From assembly GCA_030068525.1 (NCBI GenBank), contig JASJOS010000007.1, positions 248,001-312,000 of the forward strand: 64,000 nucleotides of DNA, read 5' to 3'. Shown here piece by piece: positions 51,834 through 61,346 of the stretch. Under the pieces are notes generated by a model. That model did not search any database. It worked only from the letters and a program-made list of their open reading frames with translations, and had not been told where the DNA came from. How positions within the stretch are numbered: position 1 is the first letter of the stretch; each line of letters starts with the position of its first letter. The DNA is from Xanthocytophaga flava (GTDB lineage Bacteria; Bacteroidota; Bacteroidia; Cytophagales; 172606-1). Both the position numbers and the translations under genes were made by a program.

Positions 51834-53123
51834 TTATAGGGACCAATAGGTTAGTTTTTGAATCTTGTTCCGGAAAACACCCTTTATATCTATTACGATA
51901 CCGTTTCCATTGCTAAGGGAATGAAAATATGACTCTTCTAAAGAAATATAAGGCTTATGATTCACTGCAATCACGATTGCATCATATTTTCCTTCAGGCT
52001 TCTCTATCAACCCAAAACCATATTCATGTTTTAGTTCATCTGAATCTGCATAGGGATCTACTACATCAACCTGCACACTAAAGTTAATAAGTTCACTAAC
52101 AACGTCTGCGACTTTGGAGTTACGGATATCTTCTACGTTCTCTTTAAAAGTAGCACCCATAACCAGTACCCGTGACTTGATAATGTCTTTGCCCTGCTTC
52201 GCCATTAACTGAACAGTTTTTTTCGCCACATAGGCTCCCATAGAGTCATTGATCTGACGTCCACTCAGAATTACTTCCGGAGTATGTCCTAACTCCTTCG
52301 ATTTATAGGTTAGATAGTAAGGGTCTACACCTATACAATGACCACCTACCAACCCTGGACTAAATTTCAGGAAATTCCACTTGGTACCAGCAGCCTCCAG
52401 AACTTCATAGGTATTGATCTTCATTTTATCAAAGATCATAGAAAGTTCATTCATCAAAGCAATATTAAGATCTCTCTGAGTGTTTTCTATAATTTTTGCC
52501 GCCTCTGCAACCTTGATAGATGACGCTTTATAGACTCCTGCATCCACAACCAATTCGTATACCTTTGCAATGATGTCTAATGATTCAGCATCACATCCGG
52601 AAACTACCTTCGTGATTTTTGAGAGTGTATGTTCTTTATCACCAGGATTGATACGTTCAGGAGAGTATCCTACTTTAAAATCATTTGGAAACTTCAATCC
52701 AGACTCTCTTTCCAAGATAGGAATACAGTCCTCTTCTGTACAACCCGGGTAAACTGTTGATTCGTATACAACATAGTCTTCTTTTTTGAGAGCTTTTCCA
52801 ACAGAAACAGATGCACCAATCAATGGTTTTAAATCAGGCATTGTATGGGCATCTATAGGTGTAGGCACAGCCACAATAAAAAAAGAAGCCTGCCTCAAAA
52901 TTTCCAGAGAGTCAGTAAATGTAATGTCACAACCTTCAAACTCTGAGGAATCAAGTTCACCGCTGGGATCAATACCTTGCTGCATTAGCTGAATGCGCTT
53001 GGCATTAATGTCAAATCCAATGACTTTGATCTTTCTGGCGAAAGCCAATGCAATAGGGAGCCCTACATAGCCTAATCCGATGACGGCTAATGTTTTTTCC
53101 TTGGTAACAAGCTGATTATACAC
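51834..53123 (-). CDS. UDP-N-acetylhexosamine 6-dehydrogenase (WbpA/TviB-like)
   Basis: A 429-residue nucleotide-sugar dehydrogenase. It has LAVIGLGYVGLPIALAFA near residue 12, YESTVYPGCTEEDCIP near 117, and the catalytic cysteine in LVGGHCIGVDPYYLTYK near 257, followed by RVLVMGATFKENVEDIRNSKVADVV. These features fit the group oxidising UDP-GlcNAc or UDP-GalNAc to the uronic acid, unlike the UDP-glucose dehydrogenase at 54331. With the TviC-like epimerase at 48435 it suggests UDP-GalNAcA formation. A hairpin terminator of the upstream decarboxylase gene precedes it, so it may have its own promoter. Confidence 0.9.
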   Translation of the reverse strand: MYNQLVTKEKTLAVIGLGYVGLPIALAFARKIKVIGFDINAKRIQLMQQGIDPSGELDSSEFEGCDITFTDSLEILRQASFFIVAVPTPIDAHTMPDLKPLIGASVSVGKALKKEDYVVYESTVYPGCTEEDCIPILERESGLKFPNDFKVGYSPERINPGDKEHTLSKITKVVSGCDAESLDIIAKVYELVVDAGVYKASSIKVAEAAKIIENTQRDLNIALMNELSMIFDKMKINTYEVLEAAGTKWNFLKFSPGLVGGHCIGVDPYYLTYKSKELGHTPEVILSGRQINDSMGAYVAKKTVQLMAKQGKDIIKSRVLVMGATFKENVEDIRNSKVADVVSELINFSVQVDVVDPYADSDELKHEYGFGLIEKPEGKYDAIVIAVNHKPYISLEESYFHSLSNGNGIVIDIKGVFRNKIQKLTYWSL

Positions 53124-53214
53124 TGACAGAATAACTAGATGAGTATATGTATGAATAAATTAATGCCTCAAAAATAGTATCTTTTTGACAACCTAATTCT
53201 TTTTCAAAAAAAAA

Positions 53215-53274
53215 TAGGCAGCTATCAGTATGTTTTAAGTGAATTTTCCACTAATCACATCTGATAACTGCCTA
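53215..53274 (-). terminator. Terminator of the UDP-glucuronate decarboxylase gene
   Basis: TAGGCAGCTATCAG (53215-53228) pairs with CTGATAACTGCCTA (53261-53274) with one mismatch. On the minus strand it is followed by a run of nine T (complement of the A run before 53215). Confidence 0.8.
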
Positions 53275-53292
53275 CCTAAAATAAAATAGACC

Positions 53293-54240
53293 TTATTTTT
53301 TCTCTTCAGAAACTACTTTTTTAAAGTACTCATATGTAATTTTTAAGCCTTCTTCACGCGATACCTTTGGCTCCCAGCCCAGAATCTTTTTTGCCAGAGT
53401 AATATCTGGCTGACGCTGTTTGGGATCATCCTGTGGAAGTGGTTTATAAATTAACTTTTGCTGAGTACCTGTCAATTTGATAATCTCTTCACCAAATTGT
53501 TTAATTGTAATCTCAGAAGGGTTTCCAATATTAACCGGAGAGGCATAATCACTCATCAACAATCGGTAGATACCTTCAACCAGATCGTCTACATAACAGA
53601 ATGAACGAGTTTGTGAGCCATCACCAAAGCAGGTAAGATCTTCACCACGTAAAGCCTGGCCAATAAATGCAGGCAATACCCGGCCATCGTCCAAACGCAT
53701 TCTAGGTCCATAGGTATTAAAGATACGTATGATACGGGTTTCTACCCCATGATACGTGTGGTAAGCCATAGTGATAGCTTCCTGAAAACGTTTTGCTTCA
53801 TCATATACACCCCGAGGACCTACAGGATTTACATTTCCCCAGTAATCTTCTTTTTGTGGGTGTACAAGAGGATCTCCATATACTTCGGATGTAGAAGCAA
53901 CCAGTATACGTGCTCCTTTTGCACGAGCAAGCCCCAGTAGATTATGAGTACCTAGAGATCCAACTTTCAATGTTTGGATGGGTATTTTCAGATAATCAAT
54001 AGGACTGGCAGGAGAGGCAAAATGTAAGATATAATCCAACTGTCCTGGAACATGTACAAACTTTGAAACATCATGATGATAAAATTCAAAGTTTGGCAGC
54101 TTGAACAGATGTTCAATATTACGCAGATCACCTGTGATCAGGTTATCCATAGCTATTACATGATAGCCTTCTTTAATAAAACGATCACACAAGTGTGACC
54201 CTAAGAAACCGGCTCCTCCGGTGATGAGTACTCTTTTCAT
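53293..54240 (-). CDS. UDP-glucuronate decarboxylase (UDP-xylose synthase)
   Basis: A 315-residue extended SDR enzyme converting UDP-glucuronate to UDP-xylose. It has [16 protein letters not shown] at the start, [33 protein letters not shown] near 73, [14 protein letters not shown] near 116, catalytic YDEAKR near 145 and [11 protein letters not shown] near 170, the pattern of UXS enzymes. The UDP-glucose dehydrogenase gene 90 bases upstream would supply its substrate. Confidence 0.93.
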   Translation of the reverse strand: MKRVLITGGAGFLGSHLCDRFIKEGYHVIAMDNLITGDLRNIEHLFKLPNFEFYHHDVSKFVHVPGQLDYILHFASPASPIDYLKIPIQTLKVGSLGTHNLLGLARAKGARILVASTSEVYGDPLVHPQKEDYWGNVNPVGPRGVYDEAKRFQEAITMAYHTYHGVETRIIRIFNTYGPRMRLDDGRVLPAFIGQALRGEDLTCFGDGSQTRSFCYVDDLVEGIYRLLMSDYASPVNIGNPSEITIKQFGEEIIKLTGTQQKLIYKPLPQDDPKQRQPDITLAKKILGWEPKVSREEGLKITYEYFKKVVSEEKK

Positions 54241-54330
54241 ATAGTTACGTTAGGCATTTCTGATCTCTCAATGAAGATAGAAAACAGTATTTTATAATTT
54301 TATATGAGATTCCTTAAGCAGGAAATAAAC

Positions 54331-55641
54331 TTAGGCTACAACATCTCTGCCTATGCTATAGTAGGTATAGCCCAATTCACGCATTTGATCAAGTTCAAAT
54401 ACATTCCGGCCATCAAAAATCACTTTATTCTTTAATAAACTACTGATTCGCTCAAACTCTGGAGAACGGAATTCTGGCCATTCTGTCACAATAAACAGAG
54501 CATCTGCACCTTCCAATGCATCATAAGGACTATTTGTATATACGATCTGATCTCCCAGAATACGTTTAACATTTTCCATAGCTTCCGGATCATATGCACG
54601 CACATTAGCACCAGCAGCTACCAATTCTTTAATATTTTCCAATGCAGGAGCCTCCCGAATGTCATCTGTATAAGGTTTGAATGCTAAGCCCCAAACTGCA
54701 ATAGTCTTACCAGATAAGTCGTGGTTAAAATACTGTTTAATTTTAGGAAGAAGTTTTGTTTTCTGATTTTCATTTACTCCCATAACTGCTTCCAGGATCT
54801 TGAAATCATACGCATATTCTTCAGATGTTTTATGCAAAGCTTGCACATCTTTTGGAAAACAACTTCCGCCATATCCAATACCTGCAAACAGGAATCGTTT
54901 GCCAATACGTGAATCTGTACCAATACCACGACGAATATCATCTACGTTTGCACCAACTTTTTCGCACAGATTGGCAATTTCATTCATGAATGTAATCTTG
55001 GTAGCCAAAAATGCATTAGCAGCATATTTAGTCATCTCAGCAGAACGTTCATCCATGAAGATAACAGGATTACCCTGCCGTACCAATGGAGCATATAATT
55101 TGTTCATCACTTTACGTGCCTTCTCTGAATTTGTACCAATAACTACACGATCTGGCTTCATAAAGTCTTCTACAGCTACTCCTTCACGTAAGAACTCCGG
55201 ATTGGAAACAACATCAAACTCAACTTTAGCATTTTTAGCAATGCGTGCATGTACCTTTTCAGCTGTTCCTACAGGTACAGTACTTTTATCAACAATTACT
55301 GCATAATCTGCAAGTAATGGACCTAAGTCATCAGCTACTTTCAGTATATATTTAAGATCTGCTGAACCATCTTCTCCGGGAGGTGTTGGCAAAGCTAAAA
55401 AGATAACCTCTGCATCTTTTATTCCTTCAGCCAGATTGGTAGTGAAAAGCAATCGTCCCTCTTTGATGTTACGATCAAATAACACATCAAGGCCTGGCTC
55501 ATAAATAGTAATGACACCACTTTTCAGCTTTTCAATTTTATTAACATCAATATCAACACAAGTAACGCGGTTCCCCGTTTCAGCAAAACAAGTTCCGGTT
55601 ACAAGGCCAACATATCCGGTTCCGACAACAGCAATTTTCAT
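54331..55641 (-). CDS. ugd: UDP-glucose 6-dehydrogenase
   Basis: A 436-residue NAD-dependent enzyme oxidising UDP-glucose to UDP-glucuronate. It has MKIAVVGTGYVGLVTGTCFAE-type start, VSNPEFLREGVAVEDFMKPDRVVIG near 150, the catalytic cysteine in GIGYGGSCFPKDVQAL near 260, and AVWGLAFKPYTDDIREAPAL near 318. It is the first gene of the minus-strand cluster, followed after 90 bases by the decarboxylase that would use its product. Confidence 0.95.
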   Translation of the reverse strand: MKIAVVGTGYVGLVTGTCFAETGNRVTCVDIDVNKIEKLKSGVITIYEPGLDVLFDRNIKEGRLLFTTNLAEGIKDAEVIFLALPTPPGEDGSADLKYILKVADDLGPLLADYAVIVDKSTVPVGTAEKVHARIAKNAKVEFDVVSNPEFLREGVAVEDFMKPDRVVIGTNSEKARKVMNKLYAPLVRQGNPVIFMDERSAEMTKYAANAFLATKITFMNEIANLCEKVGANVDDIRRGIGTDSRIGKRFLFAGIGYGGSCFPKDVQALHKTSEEYAYDFKILEAVMGVNENQKTKLLPKIKQYFNHDLSGKTIAVWGLAFKPYTDDIREAPALENIKELVAAGANVRAYDPEAMENVKRILGDQIVYTNSPYDALEGADALFIVTEWPEFRSPEFERISSLLKNKVIFDGRNVFELDQMRELGYTYYSIGRDVVA

Positions 55642-55945
55642 AAAATAAAGGTTTGTGAGGTTTTAACTGATTGATATATAATTTTCTTTTTAAAAAAGTG
55701 TGATTTTTTTCAATTAGACTCTAAATATGAGTGTTTATACAAATCTGGAATCAAAAGTAAATATTTTGGAGTAATCACAAGGTTAATTTTTCCGGAATTT
55801 CTTCTTTCATCCAATTGATGTAAGATTTAGCAATACTAAAACTGTACTTATTCGATATTTTTTTGAATATTAGACACACATTAGCTGATTATCCATTTGA
55901 TTTGATTAGGCCAATGTATCATCTTCTCAACAACTAAAAATCTAA
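55642..55945. other. Divergent promoter region of ugd and the acyl-CoA dehydrogenase gene
   Basis: 304 AT-rich bases between divergent genes. It must contain both promoters; no clear TAnnTTTG core was assigned and no small gene or strong hairpin was seen. Confidence 0.5.
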
Positions 55946-57094
55946 ATGATAGCTATGGTAACAGAGACATTCGAAAACCTGGACTTGATAGCTCAAAGTA
56001 CACGTGAGTTTGCCCTCAGGCATATTCGTCCTTTTGTAAGAGAGTGGGACGAGAAGCAACATTTTCCAGTAGGATTATTTAACCAGTTAGGAGAACTAGG
56101 TTTAATGGGAGTACTGGTACCAGATGTTTATGGTGGTGCAGGACTCAACTATGCAGCTTATGTAACTGCTATTATAGAGATATCCAAAATAGATGGAGCT
56201 ATCGGGCTTTCGATGGCAGCCCATAACTCTTTGTGTACAAATCATATTTTACAATTTGGCAATGAAGATCAAAAGCAACAGTATATTCCTAAATTAGCTA
56301 CAGGTCAATGGATAGGAGCATGGGGTCTTACAGAACCTAATACAGGATCTGATGCAGGTAATATGCGTACAGTAGCAGTACAAGATGGAGATTACTGGAT
56401 TCTGAATGGGAGCAAAAACTTTATCACACATGGAAATTCAGGTAATGTAGCAGTTGTAATTGCTCGTACAGGTGCACCCAATACACATACCAATGCATCT
56501 GCGTTTATTCTGGAAAAGAACACACCTGGATTTTCTGCCGGTAAAAAGGAAGATAAATTAGGTATGCGGGCATCTGAAACCACAGAATTAATATTTCAGG
56601 ATTGCCGAATCCATAAGAGTCAACTCCTAGGCAAAGTAGGAGAAGGATTTAAACAAGCACTTGCCATTCTGGATGGAGGGCGTATATCCATTGCTGCCTT
56701 AGGCATTGGTATAGCCATAGGAGCCTATGAAGCAGCACTCCAATATGCCAAAGAACGTCATCAGTTTGGAAAACCTATTGCAGAATTTCAGGCTATTCAA
56801 TTCAAGCTGGCAGATATGGCAACTCAAATCGAGGCAGCCCGTCTCTTAACTTATCAGGCTGCAGATCTGAAAGATCGAAAGTTACCTGTATCCAAGGCTT
56901 CTGCCATGGCCAAGTATTATACGTCAGAAGTTGCTGTAAAAGTTGCGAATGAAGCAGTCCAGATCTTTGGAGGGTATGGATATACTAAAGATTTTCCTGT
57001 TGAAAAGTATTACCGGGACGCCAAACTTTGTACTATTGGTGAGGGTACCAGTGAGATACAGAAAATGGTAATCGGACGGGAAATCTTACATTAG
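55946..57094 (+). CDS. Acyl-CoA dehydrogenase
   Basis: A 382-residue FAD enzyme oxidising acyl-CoA to 2-enoyl-CoA and passing electrons to ETF. It has GLTEPNTGSDAGNM near 131, the family signature motif GVLVPDVYGGAGL near 55, KERHQFGKPIAEFQAIQFKLADM near 270, and QIFGGYGYTKDFPVEKYYRDAKLCTIGEGTSEIQ near the end with the catalytic glutamate region of short-chain and butyryl-CoA types. An alternative ATG lies 3 codons in. It is convergent with the aminotransferase gene, only 11 bases apart. Confidence 0.94.
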   Translation: MIAMVTETFENLDLIAQSTREFALRHIRPFVREWDEKQHFPVGLFNQLGELGLMGVLVPDVYGGAGLNYAAYVTAIIEISKIDGAIGLSMAAHNSLCTNHILQFGNEDQKQQYIPKLATGQWIGAWGLTEPNTGSDAGNMRTVAVQDGDYWILNGSKNFITHGNSGNVAVVIARTGAPNTHTNASAFILEKNTPGFSAGKKEDKLGMRASETTELIFQDCRIHKSQLLGKVGEGFKQALAILDGGRISIAALGIGIAIGAYEAALQYAKERHQFGKPIAEFQAIQFKLADMATQIEAARLLTYQAADLKDRKLPVSKASAMAKYYTSEVAVKVANEAVQIFGGYGYTKDFPVEKYYRDAKLCTIGEGTSEIQKMVIGREILH

Positions 57095-57105
57095 ACTCGG
57101 AAATT

Positions 57106-57933
57106 TTACCGATTACCCGATAATAATCCCACAAACCAATCTGTTAATGGAGTGTCTGTATGAAAAGATACTCCATTGATTTCTTTTACTAATTGAATGC
57201 CTGCAACATTACAGGTAAAAATAGTATCAGCAGTGAATAAGACTTCTTTGTGAAATAAGTCTTCCTTTACTTCTGAAAACATCAAAGCAGCTTCTCTCAG
57301 AATAGCTTTTCTTATAATCCCCGCAATACATCCACTCTCCAAACTAGGTGTATACAAAACATTTTCCTTAATCCAGAAAATATTGGAAGCTACACATTCT
57401 GCTATATGTCCATATACATCCATCAGAATAACATCATCTACACCTGCACTTTTACGGGCAATGCCAGCCATCACATAGGGTAAGGCAGAACTTGTTTTGT
57501 AAGGTGACAGAATAGAATGATGTAACCGGATATCTTCATAAAAGATAAGCCTGTTCTTTATAGAAACATGAGGCCGTATAAAAGGAAAGGCGGTTAGTAA
57601 AAAATCAATGTCATTTGATTCTGGAGTATATAAACCTCCAGGCTTTCGCCATATCTGAAGCCGCAATCGGGCATCATCAGACAATCCGACAAGTTTACAT
57701 AATTGCATAATCTCCCTTTGCAGATAATCCAGAGAAAAGTCCGCAGGTACATTCATCTGAAGTATCTTCATTCCATTCAGAAGCCTCTCATAATGATCTT
57801 TTAAAAAAGGAATTCTTTTATTCTGAACAATTATTGTTTCAAACAAACCATCTCCATACCGGAAAGCTCTGTTGTCCAGATACTCCGATAAATTATCCAT
57901 CTCAACCATCGTAAAATTAAATACTGCCTTCAT
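57106..57933 (-). CDS. Class IV aminotransferase (BCAT/ADC lyase/DAAT superfamily)
   Basis: A 275-residue PLP enzyme of fold type IV. It has FRYGDGLFETIIVQNKRIPFLKDHYERLLNG near 19, with the conserved Arg for PLP phosphate, and KTSSALPYVMAG near 142, which includes the expected catalytic lysine position. Residues C and V in ECVASNIFWIKENVLYTPSLESGCIAGIIR near 177 are typical. It could be aminodeoxychorismate lyase, branched-chain or D-amino-acid aminotransferase; length and lack of the BCAT signature favour the ADC lyase/DAAT side, but this is unresolved. Confidence 0.85.
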   Translation of the reverse strand: MKAVFNFTMVEMDNLSEYLDNRAFRYGDGLFETIIVQNKRIPFLKDHYERLLNGMKILQMNVPADFSLDYLQREIMQLCKLVGLSDDARLRLQIWRKPGGLYTPESNDIDFLLTAFPFIRPHVSIKNRLIFYEDIRLHHSILSPYKTSSALPYVMAGIARKSAGVDDVILMDVYGHIAECVASNIFWIKENVLYTPSLESGCIAGIIRKAILREAALMFSEVKEDLFHKEVLFTADTIFTCNVAGIQLVKEINGVSFHTDTPLTDWFVGLLSGNR

Positions 57934-58167
57934 GGAATCATTTCACCATTTATCATTATTTTTTTCAGACAAAACCTGCATATACGTAATATTGCTCAAG
58001 TCCCTACAGAAAAAATCAAACTTTTTTACTGGCAGAGAATGTCCGGAAACGAACACATGTGTTCAATTATGAACAACTAGTTCGACACAAACAACTGACA
58101 ATCAATAAAATACGATTTTGGCATAAACTTAGGAAAATAGCTTCCGGACACCAAAACTATCATCTTT

Positions 58168-59658
58168 ATGAAATCTCTGAAAACTTTACCTATGAAAACG
58201 TTAAAAAAAGCTGCTTTAACTGGCTTACTAGCCTTAAGTATAAACAGCATACAAGCCCAAAGTCAAGCTCAAAAACAGATCAACAACGATGACATCTGGT
58301 CATTGCGTGAAGCTGTGGATTATGCTATGCAAAATAGCATCACAATTAAGAAAAGTGAACTTCAGGCAAGAACCAGTGAGGTAACATACTTCCAATCTAA
58401 AATGGCATTCTTACCGACTATAACCGGTAATGGATCTCTTCAATGGAACTTTGGTCGATATGTTGATCCAACAACCAACCAATTCGTTAATCAGACTACA
58501 CAAACAGGTAATTATGGTATCTCTGGTAACGTTCTCTTATTTCAGGGTGGGCAACAGATACATGCATACAAACAAAATCAACGATTGTATCAGGCAACCC
58601 AGGAAGACATTGAACAATCCAAATACAATGTAAGTCTTAATGTAGCCTTGTATTATTTACAAGTGTTGCAAAATCAGGAGTTAGTTGCAGCAGCAACCAG
58701 CCAGCTTGAAGTAAGTCGTTTACAAGTGGAGCGTACGGATAAACTGGTGAAGGCAGGCTCACTTCCACAAACTAACCTTTTTGATCTGCAAGCTCAATTA
58801 GCGAATGATCAACTAAGTTTAACTACTGCCGAAAATAACCTTCGATTAGCAAAGTTAAATCTGATGCAGGCGATGAATCTTCCAGCACAGGATAACTTTG
58901 AAGTTGAAAAGATTGAGCTTCCAGATCCAACTATCAATCCATATCCACAAACAGCTGCTAACATTTATGATGAAGCGCTTAGAACTCAACCTAGTGTTAA
59001 AGCAGCAGACATTCGTGTTGAAAGCAGTAAGTATTCGATTATGTCTGCACGTGGGTATTTATTCCCTCGATTATATTTGTCTGCAGGGTTGAATACGTAC
59101 TACTCAAGTGGTCAATCCAAATATGTTAAAACAGGAGAAGTATATCCTACAATAGGTAATGTTACTGTAGATGGAGTACCTTATACTGTAACTTCTATTC
59201 AAAAATCAACAACCTATAATCAGGAGAAATATAGTTTTGGCTCACAAATAAGTGATAACTTAGGTCAGTATGTAGGTTTTAGTTTATCTATTCCAATTAT
59301 CAATGGCTGGCAATATCGGAACAATATCAGCAAGACAATAGTACAACGTAAGTCTTATGAACTTGATGCACAAAGTACCCGTGTAACCCTACGTCAGAAC
59401 ATTGAACAGGCCTACAATGACCTCCGTGCTGCTGCATCACAGTATCAGGCAAACAGAGACCAGGTAGCTGCTCAGGATCTTTCGTTTAAATCAAACGAAG
59501 CTCGTTTTAGTGCAGGCCTTGCCAATTCATTAGACTATAATACGTCAAAAAACAATCTGGCAAGAGCTCAGGCTAATTTGATCAACTCTAAATATACCTA
59601 TTATTTTCGTGTGAAAATACTTGATTTCTATCAAAACAAACCGCTTACCTTTGAATAA
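58168..59658 (+). CDS. TolC family outer-membrane protein (second)
   Basis: A 496-residue outer-membrane efflux duct. A signal peptide ends around SIQAQSQ (near residue 32). The mature part shows the two-repeat TolC pattern: WSLREAVDYAMQNSITIKKSELQ near 44, NVSLNVALYYLQVLQNQELVAA near 152, and QNIEQAYNDLRAAASQYQANRDQV near 411. A second possible ATG 8 codons in (58192) also begins a good signal sequence. It precedes a HlyD-type adaptor by 72 bases; the pump gene that should follow is absent. Confidence 0.92.
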   Translation: MKSLKTLPMKTLKKAALTGLLALSINSIQAQSQAQKQINNDDIWSLREAVDYAMQNSITIKKSELQARTSEVTYFQSKMAFLPTITGNGSLQWNFGRYVDPTTNQFVNQTTQTGNYGISGNVLLFQGGQQIHAYKQNQRLYQATQEDIEQSKYNVSLNVALYYLQVLQNQELVAAATSQLEVSRLQVERTDKLVKAGSLPQTNLFDLQAQLANDQLSLTTAENNLRLAKLNLMQAMNLPAQDNFEVEKIELPDPTINPYPQTAANIYDEALRTQPSVKAADIRVESSKYSIMSARGYLFPRLYLSAGLNTYYSSGQSKYVKTGEVYPTIGNVTVDGVPYTVTSIQKSTTYNQEKYSFGSQISDNLGQYVGFSLSIPIINGWQYRNNISKTIVQRKSYELDAQSTRVTLRQNIEQAYNDLRAAASQYQANRDQVAAQDLSFKSNEARFSAGLANSLDYNTSKNNLARAQANLINSKYTYYFRVKILDFYQNKPLTFE

Positions 59659-59730
59659 AAAGAGTCAATAATTGATCCTTTACAAAATATATTAAATCGT
59701 TTACCATACTTACCTTTTATCTGTACCTCA

Positions 59731-61128
59731 ATGGCAAAGAAGAAAACAAATCGCTTGTTAATTATTCTTGTTTCGGTAGTTGTATTACTTCTGGTGTTTG
59801 CTTTTGTTGGCAAAAAAGCCGGATGGATTGGCAAAGAAAAACCAACGGAAGTAGAACTCGCCAAAGTTAAGAAAACTGAAATCATTGAGAAGGTAAGTGC
59901 CTCTGGAAAAGTTCAACCGGAAGTAGAGGTAAAGATTAGTCCTGACGTTTCAGGAGAGATCATAGAACTCACTGTCAATGAAGGAGATTCTGTAGTAAAA
60001 GGACAATTACTGGTTAGAATACGTCCGGATAACTATATTTCGGCTGTTGACCGTGCACGAGCTACTGTTAATAACAACAAAGCAAGTTTGTCACAATTCA
60101 ATGTACAATTATCCCGAGCTAAGGTTCAATTAGCAAAAGCAGAAATTGAGTACAAAAGAAACAAAGGGCTATTTGAACAAAATGTTATTTCCAATACAGA
60201 TTGGGTAACAGCCGAAACCAACTACAAAGCCGCTGTCGAAGATGTAAAAGCAGCAGAAGAACAAATTTCAGCTGCCAGATACCTGGTACAAAGTGCAGAA
60301 GCAGGATTACGGGATGCTCAGGAAAACCTTCGTAAAACAACCATCTATGCTCCGGTAAGTGGTACTATCTCTAAGCTGGATGTGGAACTGGGTGAACGTG
60401 TGGTTGGTACATCTCAAATGGCTGGTACAGAAATGCTGCGTATTGCGAACCTGAATAATATGGAAGTACAGGCAGATGTAAATGAGAATGATATTGTGCG
60501 TGTACACTTAGGAGATACCGCTATTATAGAAGTAGACTCCTATACAAGTTTGAAGAAGAAGTTTAAAGGTATTGTAACAGAAATCGCCAATACTGCCAAT
60601 GGTATGGCCTCTTCTACAACACAATCGACATCAACTGATGCTGTAACAGAATTTCAGGTGAAAGTGCGGATTCTTCAGGATTCTTACAAAGAGTTGATGA
60701 ATACAAAAAGCAAATTATCGCCTTTCCGCCCTGGCATGACGGCATCTGTTGAAGTATTGACAGCACGCAAATCAGGGGTTTTATCTGTACCACTGGCAGC
60801 CGTAACTACACGTACTCCTGATGGTAAGGCAGCACCTTCTACGGCTTCCAATAATGATAACAACAATAATAATAACAACACAGAAGCAGCTCCAAAACCC
60901 GCAGCCACTCAGGAACTTAAAGAAGTTGTTTTTGTAAATAACAATGGTAAGGCGGAGTTGAAAGAAGTAACAACAGGTATTAGTGATTATGATAACATTG
61001 AGATTGTAAAAGGGTTAAAAGAGGGAGATGAAGTAGTATCAGGACCCTATAACGTGATTGCCAAAAAGCTCAATTCCAATGATCTGATTGCTACCAAAAA
61101 AGAGGAAAAGGATACCAAAAAGAAATAA
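59731..61128 (+). CDS. Efflux periplasmic adaptor (HlyD/MacA type)
   Basis: A 465-residue membrane-fusion protein: one amino-terminal membrane span (about 7-26), biotinyl-lipoyl-like half-motif (KISPDVSGEIIELTVNEGDSVVKGQLL near 70), a long helical hairpin (about 105-200), second half-motif ending near 240, a beta-barrel (about 240-340) and a carboxy-terminal domain. A low-complexity Asn-rich linker lies near 372-383. It pairs with the preceding TolC gene and resembles the MacA part of MacAB-TolC systems, but a terminator follows and no ABC permease is encoded here. Confidence 0.92.
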   Translation: MAKKKTNRLLIILVSVVVLLLVFAFVGKKAGWIGKEKPTEVELAKVKKTEIIEKVSASGKVQPEVEVKISPDVSGEIIELTVNEGDSVVKGQLLVRIRPDNYISAVDRARATVNNNKASLSQFNVQLSRAKVQLAKAEIEYKRNKGLFEQNVISNTDWVTAETNYKAAVEDVKAAEEQISAARYLVQSAEAGLRDAQENLRKTTIYAPVSGTISKLDVELGERVVGTSQMAGTEMLRIANLNNMEVQADVNENDIVRVHLGDTAIIEVDSYTSLKKKFKGIVTEIANTANGMASSTTQSTSTDAVTEFQVKVRILQDSYKELMNTKSKLSPFRPGMTASVEVLTARKSGVLSVPLAAVTTRTPDGKAAPSTASNNDNNNNNNNTEAAPKPAATQELKEVVFVNNNGKAELKEVTTGISDYDNIEIVKGLKEGDEVVSGPYNVIAKKLNSNDLIATKKEEKDTKKK

Positions 61129-61138
61129 AGTAACTATC

Positions 61139-61181
61139 AAAAAGAAAGCCCACTGTAAATATCATAGTGGGCTTTCTTTTT
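61139..61181 (+). terminator. Terminator of the TolC/adaptor operon
   Basis: A perfect 16-bp stem, AAAAAGAAAGCCCACT (61139-61154) with its complement (61166-61181), ending in a T run, 11 bases after the adaptor stop codon. Confidence 0.9.
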
Positions 61182-61346
61182 ATACATTGGTCATTCTAAT
61201 TGTAAAAAAATGCTTCTTTAAAGCCGATTTGTAAATAAGACCTCTTATATGAATAAAATATAGGCATAAGACTTTCCTATATTTAGTACATATTGCTCGG
61301 ATGGGCACAGACAATATTCTTCAGGATAGCCTTCGCTTATAACAAA

